Notes under the pieces: model-generated
Seen by the model: the letters and a program-made list of their open reading frames with translations, nothing else
What the model was told of the DNA's origin: nothing
Database searches by the model: none
Shown here: in pieces, positions 29,401-38,083 of the stretch
How positions within the stretch are numbered: the stretch's first letter is position 1
Layout: each line of letters opens with the position of its first letter
Assembly (NCBI RefSeq): GCF_003008425.1
Contig: NZ_PXOQ01000009.1
Span: 317,501 to 381,500 of the forward strand
Direction: 5' to 3'
Source: Aurantibacter aestuarii
Lineage (GTDB): Bacteria > Bacteroidota > Bacteroidia > Flavobacteriales > Flavobacteriaceae
Length of the DNA: 64,000 nucleotides
Translations under genes and position numbers: made by a program

Positions 29401-30846
29401 CAAACCATTAAATTCTAATTGGAGATTTTTATCGTTACTAATTAGATTACCATTAAATTTATTTTGAGCATAAGTACCATTTACAATAATATCCTTATAC
29501 GTATATTTATTATAAGTAATGGTTTTTACATTACCTTTTAAGTTTGAATTTAGATTGTTTTTGTTAAATCCTCTACCATTAATATCTAAATCTAATGTGG
29601 TATTCCCTAAATCTTTTTCTCCCAAAAGAGCTCCCAAATTAAATGAAGTTAAAACTACATTTCCTTTATATGAAGCATTTTCAATAGAATTAACGTTTTG
29701 TATAGCTAGGTCGGACTTTACAAAGCCTATATCCGTAGCCATTTGTAGTTTCGCATCAATAGTATTTGCAGTGATGTGCGTAGAACCTATAATTTTAAAA
29801 TTTCCTAATTCTTTGAATATTTTAGGAATAGATTCTCCTAAAACATTTGGCAATAATGTGGTTAACTTATTATAATTTGAGGACAGCTCTGTAAAATCTC
29901 CCTGCATAGAGAAATCATTTTCATCTTTACTAAACAAATTTTTAAAATTAATATTACCATCAATTTTAGTAGATGCATTCGTGTTAAGTTGAAGGTTTGT
30001 TACCGTTAAATCATTTAATGTACCCGATAAATTGGCATTAAAATTAGCTACCTTATTTTGCCCAAACTCATTATAAAAAACATTTAGTTCTTCTAAATCT
30101 ACTTTAGAATTTTTAAATGTGGCATTTACATTTACTTTATTGACAAAGTCTACAAAATCCTTCCTATTGTAATTAAATATTACATTTCCATCTAATTCAG
30201 ATTTTGCAGTTTTAATGTTTAAATTATTAAAAGCAAGCTCTTCCAGAGTATAAGAGAAATTAGTCGTTAAATTTTCAACATCTAATCCTCTGGAGTCTTT
30301 AAAATTAAGAGTATTAATACGAGCACTTACATTTGCTCCATTTATAAGAAAATTAGTGGCATTAATATTAATTTTAGAAAAATCTAAAAAATGAACGGTT
30401 TCTAGGTTCTGATTTGAAAATTTAAAATTTGAGTTTGTTAAAGTCACATCACTACTCGACAACAAGAAACTGCTCTTTGTTCTTGGGTTATCTTCATCAA
30501 AACGAGCTACAAACACATCCAGATTAGTGTCAGTTTCTCCTTTATAAGTCATAACGTGCAGTAAGAAACTTTCAATGTCTATATCTCCAAAATTTAGCGT
30601 TCCTGCGTACAAGTTTTTTATATTGATGATGGAGGTATTAATTTCTTTAGCAGACATTAAAGTATTATTTTTATAATCTTTAATTAAAATCCCCTTAAGC
30701 TCTACATCACCATTAAATTGAAGCCCAACTTTATTTACAAAAATTTTAGTTTTATAATCCTTATTTATACGATTAGTAACGTAAGCACCAATTTTTGTTT
30801 GTACAGCTGGAACTGATAGTAATAGCACCAATATAATGAAAAGCAA
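26446..30846 (-). CDS. tamB: TamB/DUF490 translocation and assembly module protein
   Basis: The product has 1466 residues, the size expected for a flavobacterial TamB. After an N-terminal transmembrane helix comes a very long beta-rich repeat region with many short amphipathic strands. The conserved C-terminal DUF490 domain includes KGRGVGSLLFDINTNGKFNMYGDF and YTQGLGLTYTVDFDTF. The tail is Lys/Glu-rich. TamB bridges inner and outer membranes for envelope lipid transport or protein assembly. The start is problematic: TTG 30846 cuts the membrane helix short, and the in-frame extension back to the stop at 30922-30924 has no ATG, GTG or TTG. It is divergent from tsaD. Confidence 0.87.
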   Translation of the reverse strand: MLFIILVLLLSVPAVQTKIGAYVTNRINKDYKTKIFVNKVGLQFNGDVELKGILIKDYKNNTLMSAKEINTSIINIKNLYAGTLNFGDIDIESFLLHVMTYKGETDTNLDVFVARFDEDNPRTKSSFLLSSSDVTLTNSNFKFSNQNLETVHFLDFSKININATNFLINGANVSARINTLNFKDSRGLDVENLTTNFSYTLEELAFNNLNIKTAKSELDGNVIFNYNRKDFVDFVNKVNVNATFKNSKVDLEELNVFYNEFGQNKVANFNANLSGTLNDLTVTNLQLNTNASTKIDGNINFKNLFSKDENDFSMQGDFTELSSNYNKLTTLLPNVLGESIPKIFKELGNFKIIGSTHITANTIDAKLQMATDIGFVKSDLAIQNVNSIENASYKGNVVLTSFNLGALLGEKDLGNTTLDLDINGRGFNKNNLNSNLKGNVKTITYNKYTYKDIIVNGTYAQNKFNGNLISNDKNLQLEFNGLADLSKKQNKFDFKADVKYADLKALNFYKKDDFSLFKGFIEIDMVGTTIDDAVGTISFVNTIYNNQNDTYVFKDFQIKSEQINNERLISINSPDIIEGEMKGQFKIADLPKLFENSLKSIYTDYEPLKIKGNQYLDFNFTIYNKIVEVFVPELELGPNTFIRGKVENNAKAFKLTFKSPKIKVLEYFANRVEVQVDNSNPLFNTYIELDSLNTKYYNVSKFNLINVTVKDTLYVRTEFSGGKQNKDQFDLSLYYTLAEDKQSVVGFKRSHIFYNDTKWLINKNSNALNKIIFDRDFKNFDIRDFLINNENQEINLAGIVKDSTYKDLKLNFKQVELGNLLPQIDSVTFAGTINGKLDWFQDKNIYKPNADLTINRLTISDQLLGDFEAKIKGNNSLSSYNVNVKIKDDIKNTFLAKGDVDISDNTSNINLDLFFNKFSLQPLNPFLKDILEDIRGEADGVIKVSGLANKPSFNGTLNLQNAGLGVPYLNVDYAFQKDATVTLKDQSFIFNAINITDSKEQTTGVLNGEISHTNFSKWALDLGVTTDRLLILNTGYTDDAIYYGTGFIGGNASIKGPTEALKITVNAQTKEGTVFKIPLNDNETFGDNSFIHFLTPEEKIAKLSGKELQIENSQGLEMEFDLDITQDAEIEIVIDKNSGSTIKGRGVGSLLFDINTNGKFNMYGDFVIYEGTYNFFYAGLVQKRFTVQPYVSSLAWNGEPFEALINIKAIYKTRVNPSPLLDNPINRTIPVELELNLSEQLEKPTIDYSFNFPNVESTVKSELNYRLDSREERENQALFLLATGSFNRGFSDVNFSGTITERLNGLINGFFSNGDNKLNIGINYEAGQNRPDYQTDDRFGLTLQTKLSDRILINGKVGVPVGGATESVIAGDVQIDFLLNEEGTLSAKVFNRENSIRNFGEEIGYTQGLGLTYTVDFDTFGELLRKIFNPKKDEEEENKDNKESSTIQQDKKDNPLPDDVGFKKKK

Positions 30847-31000
30847 AAGTATAATTGCTACTATCTTACTCAGTATTTTAAGTGCTTTTTTAATGATGCT
30901 TAATGTATATTTGCATAAAGTTTACAATATTATTGTAAAGCTTCGTGCGATTTGTTTATTTTGTTTCAAAATTAACAATTATTGTGCCTAAAAAAGACTA

Positions 31001-32023
31001 ATGAGCTCAGAAAATATTTATATTCTAGGAATTGAAAGTTCATGTGATGATACCGGTGCTTCAGTTTTATGCAATGGTAAAGTTTTAAGCAACTGTATTG
31101 CTGGTCAGGCTATTCATGAAGCTTATGGCGGTGTCGTTCCAGAACTAGCCTCCAGAGCACATCAACAAAATATAGTTCCTGTAGTACAACAGGCTTTAGA
31201 AAAGGCTCAGATTACAAAAGAACAATTAAGCGCAATTGCTTTTACCCAAGGTCCGGGATTAATGGGTTCTTTACTTGTGGGTACATCGTTTGCAAAATCT
31301 TTGGCTTTCGGTTTACAAATTCCCCTTATAAGCGTTAACCATATGCAGGCGCATATTTTGGCACATTTTATAGATGAAGAAAGCCAAAGCAAACCAAAGT
31401 TTCCTTTTTTAGCCTTAACCATATCTGGTGGACATACACAAATTGTTAGAGTCGATAACTATTTTGATATGACTGTTATTGGAGAAACTATAGATGATGC
31501 TGTAGGAGAAGCTTTCGATAAAAGTGGGAAAATTTTAGGTTTAGGTTATCCGGCTGGACCAGAAATAGACAGACGCGCAAAATTAGGAAATCCAAAAGCA
31601 TTTCAATTTACTAAACCAAAAGTAGAGGGCTTAAATTTTAGCTTTTCTGGGTTAAAAACAGGCATTTTATATTTTGTACAAAAAGAGATCAAAAAAAATC
31701 CGGAATTTATTAATGAAAATTTAAATGATATCTGTGCCTCTATCCAATATACCATAATTGGCATATTAATTGATAAATTAAAAAAAGCAAGTAAAGAAAC
31801 AGATATAAAACATATTGCTATTGGTGGAGGTGTATCGGCCAATAGTGGTATAAGAGAAGCCTTAAAACTTGGCGAACAAAAGTTTGGCTGGACCACTTAT
31901 GTTCCTAAATTTGAATTTACGACAGACAATGCTGCAATGATTGCAATTGTTGGCTATTTAAAATATTTAAAAGAAGATTTCACGTTTCAAAACGTCATGG
32001 CTTCATCTCGTTTAAAATTATAA
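31001..32023 (+). CDS. tsaD: tRNA N6-adenosine threonylcarbamoyltransferase
   Basis: The product has 340 residues. The ASKHA start ILGIESSCDDTGASVL, the metal-binding HMQAHILAHF, and LTISGGHTQIV, AIGGGVSANSG and FTTDNAAMIA are the full TsaD set. It transfers threonylcarbamoyl to A37 of tRNAs reading ANN codons, together with TsaB, TsaC and TsaE, which are not in the window. It starts a three-gene + run with the PpiC-like gene (10-nt gap) and rsmE. Confidence 0.95.
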   Translation: MSSENIYILGIESSCDDTGASVLCNGKVLSNCIAGQAIHEAYGGVVPELASRAHQQNIVPVVQQALEKAQITKEQLSAIAFTQGPGLMGSLLVGTSFAKSLAFGLQIPLISVNHMQAHILAHFIDEESQSKPKFPFLALTISGGHTQIVRVDNYFDMTVIGETIDDAVGEAFDKSGKILGLGYPAGPEIDRRAKLGNPKAFQFTKPKVEGLNFSFSGLKTGILYFVQKEIKKNPEFINENLNDICASIQYTIIGILIDKLKKASKETDIKHIAIGGGVSANSGIREALKLGEQKFGWTTYVPKFEFTTDNAAMIAIVGYLKYLKEDFTFQNVMASSRLKL

Positions 32024-32033
32024 AAACCATAAA

Positions 32034-32666
32034 ATGAAACACATTATTTTTGCCCTTAGTATTCTTGCTTCAAGTGTAAGTATCGCACAAAATGTAGAAA
32101 AAGATTTAAATACTATAGAAACTGCAGATCAAGCAGAAGCGTATATTCAAGATAAACAAAAAAAAACACATAAGTTAATTACTTTTAATGCGGTTAAACA
32201 TAATACCAGTCTAGCAAAAGAATTAATTTCTACTGGTGTTGGTGCTACTAAAGTTTCTGAAAATGAATTTAGTAAAACCTATTATAAGGTGGTAGAAAAA
32301 TCCAATGAGCCACACTACAGACTTAGTTATATCTTTTTTGATGGTAACGAAATGCCTTCAAAAGAAATTGATAAATTAAGAAAGCTTATTTTTAAACAGC
32401 ATGAAACTCAGTTAGAATCATTTTCTAATTTAGCCCGTAAATATTCTATGGCTAAAAACAAGTTTCAAGGTGGAGATACTAATTGGGTAAAATTAGAAGA
32501 TTTACCAAATGTTTTAGCAAATGTAGACGAACTTTTATCACATAGTTTAGATGAAGTTTATACGGTTAGTAATTTAGACACTAATGAATTTTATATTGTA
32601 AAGAAAACATTTCCTGCTCAAGAAATTGAAGAGGTTAAAGTAATTAGAGTTGAAGAGCGAAAATAA
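32034..32666 (+). CDS. Exported PpiC-type peptidyl-prolyl isomerase-like protein
   Basis: The product has 210 residues. The signal peptide ends SVSIAQ. The C-terminal 110 residues resemble a parvulin/PpiC rotamase (SFSNLARKYSMAKNKFQGGDTNWVKLEDLP, with the GGD-W block), though the match is divergent. It is probably a periplasmic or lipid-exposed folding factor. Its TAA overlaps the rsmE ATG (TAATG), implying translational coupling, and it follows tsaD closely. Confidence 0.72.
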   Translation: MKHIIFALSILASSVSIAQNVEKDLNTIETADQAEAYIQDKQKKTHKLITFNAVKHNTSLAKELISTGVGATKVSENEFSKTYYKVVEKSNEPHYRLSYIFFDGNEMPSKEIDKLRKLIFKQHETQLESFSNLARKYSMAKNKFQGGDTNWVKLEDLPNVLANVDELLSHSLDEVYTVSNLDTNEFYIVKKTFPAQEIEEVKVIRVEERK

Positions 32667-33373
32667 TGCAGCTCTTTTATTCCAAACATATTAATTTTAA
32701 CGAACAACAGTTTACTTTTAATAAAGATGAAAGTAAACATATTGTTCGCGTGTTGCGAAAAAAAGAAGGGAAACCTTTATATGTTACCGATGGTAAAGGT
32801 GTAATTTACTCGTGTGAAATAGCTCTTGCTAACGATAAAAATTGTGTAGTTAACATTCTAGAAAAGACAGTTCAACCCAAACCTAAATACAATTTACACT
32901 TAGCTGTTGCTCCTACTAAAATGAACGATCGCTACGAGTGGTTTTTAGAAAAAGCAACAGAAATTGGCGTATCTGAAATTACTCCAATTATTTGCGACCA
33001 TAGTGAACGTAAAGTGGTTAAACTGGAACGATTCAATAAAATAATTGAATCCGCTCTAAAACAATCTTTAAGTGCATACTTCCCTATTTTAAATGAACCA
33101 AAAACATTTAAAACATTTGTAGAGGAAACTTCTGAAGAATTTAAACTTATTGCACATTGTGAAGACGATAAAAAAAACAGCTTAAAACAAACCATTAAAC
33201 CAGAAACAGACTATTTAATTTTAATTGGACCTGAAGGCGATTTTAGTTCTAAAGAAATTAAAATGGCTTTGGAAAAGAATTTCACACCTGTAAGTCTTGG
33301 AGAAACCAGACTACGGACTGAAACTGCTGCCATAGTAGCCGCTCATAGTGTGGCTTTTGTTAATGAATTATAA
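32666..33373 (+). CDS. rsmE: 16S rRNA (uracil(1498)-N(3))-methyltransferase
   Basis: The product has 235 residues. The N-terminal PUA-like part carries HIVRVLRKKEGKPLYVTDGKG. The SPOUT knot has LIGPEGDFSSKEI and SLGETRLRTETAAI. It methylates U1498 in the decoding region of 16S rRNA. It is translationally coupled to the preceding gene by TAATG, and its last 6 nt overlap the convergent DUF1223 gene. Confidence 0.94.
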   Translation: MQLFYSKHINFNEQQFTFNKDESKHIVRVLRKKEGKPLYVTDGKGVIYSCEIALANDKNCVVNILEKTVQPKPKYNLHLAVAPTKMNDRYEWFLEKATEIGVSEITPIICDHSERKVVKLERFNKIIESALKQSLSAYFPILNEPKTFKTFVEETSEEFKLIAHCEDDKKNSLKQTIKPETDYLILIGPEGDFSSKEIKMALEKNFTPVSLGETRLRTETAAIVAAHSVAFVNEL

Positions 33374-34099
33374 GTTTTGCTCTACGCCTCCCAAAATATC
33401 TTTATCATTATTTTCAACTAAAACAATTAGTGATAAGGTGTCTTTTACGCTCACAGTATCAGGAATTTTTATAGTAGATTTCTCGGTTTTGAAGTCTTTT
33501 TGGATAGGTTTATAAATTTCGTTAACTACAATATTTGTATTTATTAGGTTTTTATTTCGGTTTTCGCCTCTACTTACTTCAGTCTTACGTTCGTTTATGA
33601 CTAAAACAATTCTCAATTGTTTTTCTGTGACAACTCCAGAAATAGTATAATCAAAGCTATAAGCGTCGTTTAAACGTTCTACATTAGAAATTTTAATGGT
33701 ATTTGAGTTAGCAATTTTACCATACGTTTTTAGTTTTTCGTTTAGAATAGATGTATCAGAACCTACAAAATGAGAATCGCCATTTACAACAGTTTGTGGG
33801 GTATAAATGGTTTCGGAATTAAATTTTTGCGCATATCTACGTTGTTTATCTGCATAAGTTTTTTTGCTGAAGGGATCTTTCCAGCCGATGTAATTCCAAT
33901 AATCCACATGATAACTTAATACAATCACATTACTTTGTGTTTGTTTCACTTTATTTAAAGCTTTGTCTGCACTAGGGCAACTACTACAACCTTGAGACGT
34001 AAAAAGCTCTAAAACCACTACCGACTTCTTATTTTGAGCCGTAATGGTAAGAGAAATAAATAGAATAAAAAGAAATAAGTTTCGTTTTAAAGCAAACAT
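33368..34099 (-). CDS. DUF1223 thioredoxin-fold exported protein
   Basis: The product has 243 residues. A signal peptide (ending SLTITAQ) precedes VLELFTSQGCSSCPSADKAL, the CxxC-containing DUF1223 signature, and YHVDYWNYIGWKDPF. The thioredoxin-like fold suggests a periplasmic redox function; no partner is known. It is convergent with rsmE (6-nt overlap), and its 5' end faces the DUF4159 gene, whose probable ATG lies 19 nt away. Confidence 0.85.
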   Translation of the reverse strand: MFALKRNLFLFILFISLTITAQNKKSVVVLELFTSQGCSSCPSADKALNKVKQTQSNVIVLSYHVDYWNYIGWKDPFSKKTYADKQRRYAQKFNSETIYTPQTVVNGDSHFVGSDTSILNEKLKTYGKIANSNTIKISNVERLNDAYSFDYTISGVVTEKQLRIVLVINERKTEVSRGENRNKNLINTNIVVNEIYKPIQKDFKTEKSTIKIPDTVSVKDTLSLIVLVENNDKDILGGVEQNL

Positions 34100-34106
34100 A
34101 GTTTTG
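34099..34106 (+). promoter_or_regulatory. Candidate -7 box (TAGTTTTG) for the DUF4159 gene
   Basis: TAGTTTTG fits TAnnTTTG and lies 12 nt before the ATG at 34119, giving a very short leader. No convincing -33 element is seen. It supports ATG 34119 over the upstream in-frame start at 34044 inside the divergent gene. Confidence 0.35.
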
Positions 34107-34118
34107 TATTTTTACAGT

Positions 34119-34784
34119 ATGAGTATTAGTTCGAATTTATTAAAGAAACTTACAGTTTTAGTTCTGTTTATAAGCTATTCCTTTACTGGACTTTCTCAGG
34201 ATATTGCTGTTTTAAAGTATAATGGTGGTGGCGATTGGTATAGTAATCCTACCTCATTACCCAATCTTGCAAAATTTTGCAATGCAACAATTAATACTCA
34301 ATTAAACACAAAAACAGCCGTAGTAGAAGCAGGAAGTATTGATGTATTTCAATATCCTTTCATACACATGACGGGACATGGAAATGTTGTATTTAATACC
34401 GATGAAGCTACCAATATGAGAAACTACCTTAATTCTGGTGGTTTTTTACATATTGACGATAATTATGGGATGCAACCCTACGTATTAAAAGCATTTAAAA
34501 CAATATATCCTAATGAAGAATTTGTAGAATTACCTGCTAATCACCCACTATTTTCTTCTGCTTTTAATTTTCCTAAAGGACTTCCAAAAATACATGAGCA
34601 TGACGGGAAACGTCCTCAAGCCTTAGGTTTATATTTTGAAGGACGCCTTGTGGTTTTATTAACTGTAGAAAGCGACTTGGGAGATGGCTGGGAAGATCCA
34701 GAAGTTCATAATGATCCTGAAGATGTGAGGTTAAAAGCTTTGCAAATGGGTGCTAATATTATTACATACGTGTTTAGTAATTAG
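34119..34784 (+). CDS. DUF4159 domain-containing exported protein
   Basis: The product has 221 residues from ATG 34119. A signal peptide (ending TGLSQ) is followed by DUF4159 (about 25-215), with [32 protein letters not shown] and [26 protein letters not shown]4159 resembles a ThuA/GATase-like fold; no reaction is established. The frame upstream of 34119 lies antisense to the DUF1223 gene and is not credible. A heptamer tandem repeat follows directly after its stop. Confidence 0.82.
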   Translation: MSISSNLLKKLTVLVLFISYSFTGLSQDIAVLKYNGGGDWYSNPTSLPNLAKFCNATINTQLNTKTAVVEAGSIDVFQYPFIHMTGHGNVVFNTDEATNMRNYLNSGGFLHIDDNYGMQPYVLKAFKTIYPNEEFVELPANHPLFSSAFNFPKGLPKIHEHDGKRPQALGLYFEGRLVVLLTVESDLGDGWEDPEVHNDPEDVRLKALQMGANIITYVFSN

Positions 34785-34787
34785 TAA

Positions 34788-34860
<73 letters not shown>

Positions 34861-34972
34861 AAATTATTTCTTTATCTTACAATTCAAGTAAAAAACATAC
34901 AGTTTTCTTAAAATTTATTGACTAAAAACTAACCACTAACCACTACAAACTATTAACTAACCTCTAAAAAAC

Positions 34973-35470
34973 ATGCAGCTTAACCACTACACCACAACAT
35001 TTACACCTAAGACATTTCCTATTACAGTTGTGTGCGATAATGTGACGAATGCTCCAAATATTGGTAGTTTATTTAGAGTTTGTGATGCTTTTGGAGTGCA
35101 GCAATTGGTGTTTTGTGGGGAACATATTCCGTTAGGACGAAAAATGACCAAAACGTCTCGTGCAACCGAAAAAGCGGTTAATTATGAAGTGGTTTCCGAT
35201 TTAAAAACAAAAATCCTTCAACTTAAAGCCGAAAATTATAAAATAGTTTCTTTGGAAATAACCAATAACAGTCAAGCTTTAGATAGCTTTCAACTTCCTA
35301 AAAACGCTCCAATAGCTCTTATAGTGGGAGACGAAAACTTTGGAGTTCATGAAGATATTTTAGCTCTAAGCGACTCAGTTGTACACATCACAATGTTTGG
35401 GCAAAACAGCAGTATGAATGTGGTACAAGCCACCAATATTGCGCTTTATGAGTTTACAAAGCAACTTTAA
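34973..35470 (+). CDS. SpoU/TrmH family RNA methyltransferase
   Basis: The product has 165 residues and consists only of the SPOUT domain. VVCDNVTNAPNIGSLFRVCDAFG holds the N-x4-GSLFR motif. ALIVGDENFGVHEDILALSD and HITMFGQNSSMNVVQATNIALYEF are the SAM-binding knot. It is likely a 2'-O-ribose methyltransferase for tRNA or rRNA; the target cannot be assigned. It is separated from the upstream gene by the heptamer repeat and an AT-rich spacer. Confidence 0.85.
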   Translation: MQLNHYTTTFTPKTFPITVVCDNVTNAPNIGSLFRVCDAFGVQQLVFCGEHIPLGRKMTKTSRATEKAVNYEVVSDLKTKILQLKAENYKIVSLEITNNSQALDSFQLPKNAPIALIVGDENFGVHEDILALSDSVVHITMFGQNSSMNVVQATNIALYEFTKQL

Positions 35471-35546
35471 ATTGTAATTTTTAATGGTTTAATAAATCTC
35501 ATTTAAGTTTATTATAGTAGATTTACAAGACTAAACACCAATTTTT

Positions 35547-36641
35547 TTGAATTCAAAAATTATAGCCAACGGAATATTAAGAGCAGTAGCAGTATTAGCT
35601 GGTGTATGTTTGCTTTTATTATTTTTATATGAAATCCAATCGGTTATAGTTTACCTTATTATAGCTGGGATTATTTCACTTGTGGGCAGACCAATAATAG
35701 CTTTTTTAAAAAACAAACTTCGTTTTAACGACACTATAGCAGTAGTTATTACAATGATACTTATAGTGGGTGTTTTCCTAGGGATTTTAAGTCTTTTTAT
35801 TCCTTTAATTATAGAACAAAGTAGAAATTTAGCGTTATTGGATATTAATTTACTACAACAAAACTTAGAAAATATCTATAAAGACAGTATTAACCATTTT
35901 GGTTTTAATCATACCGATGTCGAAGCTTCTTTTAAAGATTCCCAATTTATGTCCAGAATAAATTTTGGTTTCGTTCCAGAATTTTTAAATGCGCTATTAA
36001 ATGGCTTTGGAGAGTTTAGTATAGGTTTATTTTCTGTTTTATTTATTTCTTTTTTCTTTTTAAAAGACAGTAAATTATTTAGTAATGGTATTTTAACCAT
36101 ATTACCAAAACGAGAAGAAGCGCGTATTAAAAGAGCTTTCAAGAGCATAAGAGACCTGCTTTCAAGATATTTTATTGGATTAATACTTCAGTTATTAATT
36201 TTATTTACCATCTACTCTATTGTTTTATTCATTTTTGGAGTTAAAAACGCTTTAATAATAGCAACGCTTTGTGCTGTTTTAAATGTGATCCCTTATGTTG
36301 GTCCTTTAATTAGTGCTATTTTACTTTTATTACTTACCATGTCTAGTAATTTAGGTGAAAGCTTTAGTGATATTATCTTACCTAAAACCATATATGTTAT
36401 GATTGGTTTTATCATCGCTCAACTGGTAGATAATTTCTTTAGTCAGCCCATCATTTTTTCTAAAAGCGTTAAATCACATCCTTTAGAAATTTTCTTAATT
36501 ATAATTATTGCTGGTCTTTTATTTGGTATTGCTGGTTTAATTGTGGCTATACCATTCTATACTGCTTTAAAGGTAATTGCTAAAGAGTTTTTAAGTGAAT
36601 ATCGCGTGGTTCAAAAATTGACCAGAAGTTTAGATGATTAG
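35547..36641 (+). CDS. AI-2E family transporter
   Basis: The product has 364 residues and is strongly hydrophobic, with about seven to eight helices. The family's central loop and the signature GVKNALIIATLCAVLNVIPYVGPLISAILLLLL are present, as are PLEIFLIIIIAGLLFGIAGLIVAIP and the C-terminal YTALKVIAKEF. The family includes TqsA and sodium/proton antiporters; the substrate here is open. It starts at TTG 35547. The last 8 nt overlap the next gene, suggesting coupled translation. Confidence 0.88.
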   Translation: MNSKIIANGILRAVAVLAGVCLLLLFLYEIQSVIVYLIIAGIISLVGRPIIAFLKNKLRFNDTIAVVITMILIVGVFLGILSLFIPLIIEQSRNLALLDINLLQQNLENIYKDSINHFGFNHTDVEASFKDSQFMSRINFGFVPEFLNALLNGFGEFSIGLFSVLFISFFFLKDSKLFSNGILTILPKREEARIKRAFKSIRDLLSRYFIGLILQLLILFTIYSIVLFIFGVKNALIIATLCAVLNVIPYVGPLISAILLLLLTMSSNLGESFSDIILPKTIYVMIGFIIAQLVDNFFSQPIIFSKSVKSHPLEIFLIIIIAGLLFGIAGLIVAIPFYTALKVIAKEFLSEYRVVQKLTRSLDD

Positions 36642-37833
36642 TTTCAATAAAGACATTTTATCTTTTAAAATTCAAGAGTTTATAAAAAATAATTTAAGCT
36701 CTAATATTTCCGATTTAATTCTGAAAGGAATTCCGTTTCAAGAAACTCTTACTACCGAAATAATAAACCAGATTGAAGCCAAAAACCGTTCTGAAAAGAA
36801 GCTTCCAACGTGGTTTAAAACGAAAAATATTTACTATCCAAACAAATTAAATATAGAACAAACGTCTTCAGAAGCTACTGCTCAATTTAAATCTAATCTA
36901 ATTTCCGGAGATCGATTAATTGATTTAACAGGCGGATTTGGTGTAGACGATTTCTATTTTTCAAAAACATTTCAAAATGTTATACATTGCGAAATTAATA
37001 AGGAGCTTTCAGAAATTGTTCAGCATAATTACAAACAATTAGAGGTAAAAAATATTACCTGTTATAATTATAACGGATTAGACGTTTTAAAGGACTTAAA
37101 TCAAACTTTCGACTGGATTTATGTCGATCCGTCAAGACGCCATGACAGTAAAGGAAAAGTGTTTTTATTGAATGACTGTGAGCCGAATATAGTCGAAAAT
37201 TCTGAAGTACTCTTTAATTATTCAAACCACATCCTTATAAAAACATCGCCACTATTAGATATTTCTTCAGGTTTAAATGAATTAACTCATGTTAAACACA
37301 TTTATAGTGTTGCTGTAAAGAACGAAGTTAAAGAGCTTTTATGGGTTCTTGAAAAAGATTATCAGAATGCTGTAACTGTTGAATGTGTAAATATTAAAAA
37401 AACGTCATTTAAAACATTTACTTTCAATTTAGAGGACGAAACTTTAACTGAAGCAGAATATAGTTTACCAAAAAATTATTTATACGAGCCTAACTCGGCT
37501 ATTTTAAAGGCTGGAGCTTTTAATCAAGTAGCTGTAAAGTATAACCTTTCTAAACTCCATAAACACTCTCATTTATATACCAGTGAAAATCTAATGGATT
37601 TTCCTGGACGAGTATTTAAAATTGTTTCGGTATTGCCTTATAACAGAAAATCTTTTAAAAAATATTATACAAAAAGCAGTGCCAATGTGACCACACGGAA
37701 TTTTCCAGAATCTGTAGCCAGTATTAGAAAGAAATTACAATTAAAAGATGGTGGGACAGACTATTTATTTTTTTCAACCAATATGAAAAACGAAAAAATA
37801 GTAATTCATTGTAAAAAAATGGAAAATCTCTAA
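36634..37833 (+). CDS. Class I SAM-dependent methyltransferase with THUMP-like C-terminus
   Basis: The product has 399 residues. SAM-binding motif I is DLTGGFGVDDFYF (near residue 94), and DWIYVDPSRR resembles the DPPY-type catalytic loop of RNA methyltransferases. The last 75 residues are a THUMP-like domain. It is probably an RNA base methyltransferase of unknown target. It overlaps the AI-2E gene by 8 nt. A 45-codon gene on the other strand overlaps its stop codon. Confidence 0.85.
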   Translation: MISFNKDILSFKIQEFIKNNLSSNISDLILKGIPFQETLTTEIINQIEAKNRSEKKLPTWFKTKNIYYPNKLNIEQTSSEATAQFKSNLISGDRLIDLTGGFGVDDFYFSKTFQNVIHCEINKELSEIVQHNYKQLEVKNITCYNYNGLDVLKDLNQTFDWIYVDPSRRHDSKGKVFLLNDCEPNIVENSEVLFNYSNHILIKTSPLLDISSGLNELTHVKHIYSVAVKNEVKELLWVLEKDYQNAVTVECVNIKKTSFKTFTFNLEDETLTEAEYSLPKNYLYEPNSAILKAGAFNQVAVKYNLSKLHKHSHLYTSENLMDFPGRVFKIVSVLPYNRKSFKKYYTKSSANVTTRNFPESVASIRKKLQLKDGGTDYLFFSTNMKNEKIVIHCKKMENL

Positions 37834-37967
37834 AACACTTTAAATACATAGCCTAACAGCCAATACAAAATAATAAAAACGAAAATAGTTCCGAAGCAGC
37901 CACATTTTCCGCCTCCAATTTTTTTTGCGCCATAGCCGGCTATTAGTGCTCTAATTAAATTTTTCAT
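37830..37967 (-). CDS. Tiny glycine/cysteine-containing membrane protein (45 aa)
   Basis: ATG at 37967 to TAG at 37830 encodes 45 residues. The N-terminus is basic (MKNLIRALIAGYGAKKIGGGK), then CGCFG, then a hydrophobic helix (TIFVFIILYWLLGYVF). The GGGKCGCFG motif and positive-inside topology look like a real small membrane protein, and the codon pattern is normal for the genome. The stop overlaps the convergent methyltransferase stop by 4 nt. Short proteins with this layout are common beside DUF421 genes in flavobacteria, in my recollection. The function is unknown. Confidence 0.6.
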   Translation of the reverse strand: MKNLIRALIAGYGAKKIGGGKCGCFGTIFVFIILYWLLGYVFKVF

Positions 37968-38083
37968 AGGTTACATTGATTAGTATACAAGTTTACTAAA
38001 ATATCTTTCCTATTTTAAATATTTAACGAGACATTAACCACACTAACAAATACATGTGTGTAAATTAGAAAAAAATTATAATT

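Noticed and set aside
34044-34118. N-terminal extension of the DUF4159 protein
   Set aside because: It is antisense to the DUF1223 signal peptide and precedes the likely promoter; ATG 34119 gives a proper signal peptide.
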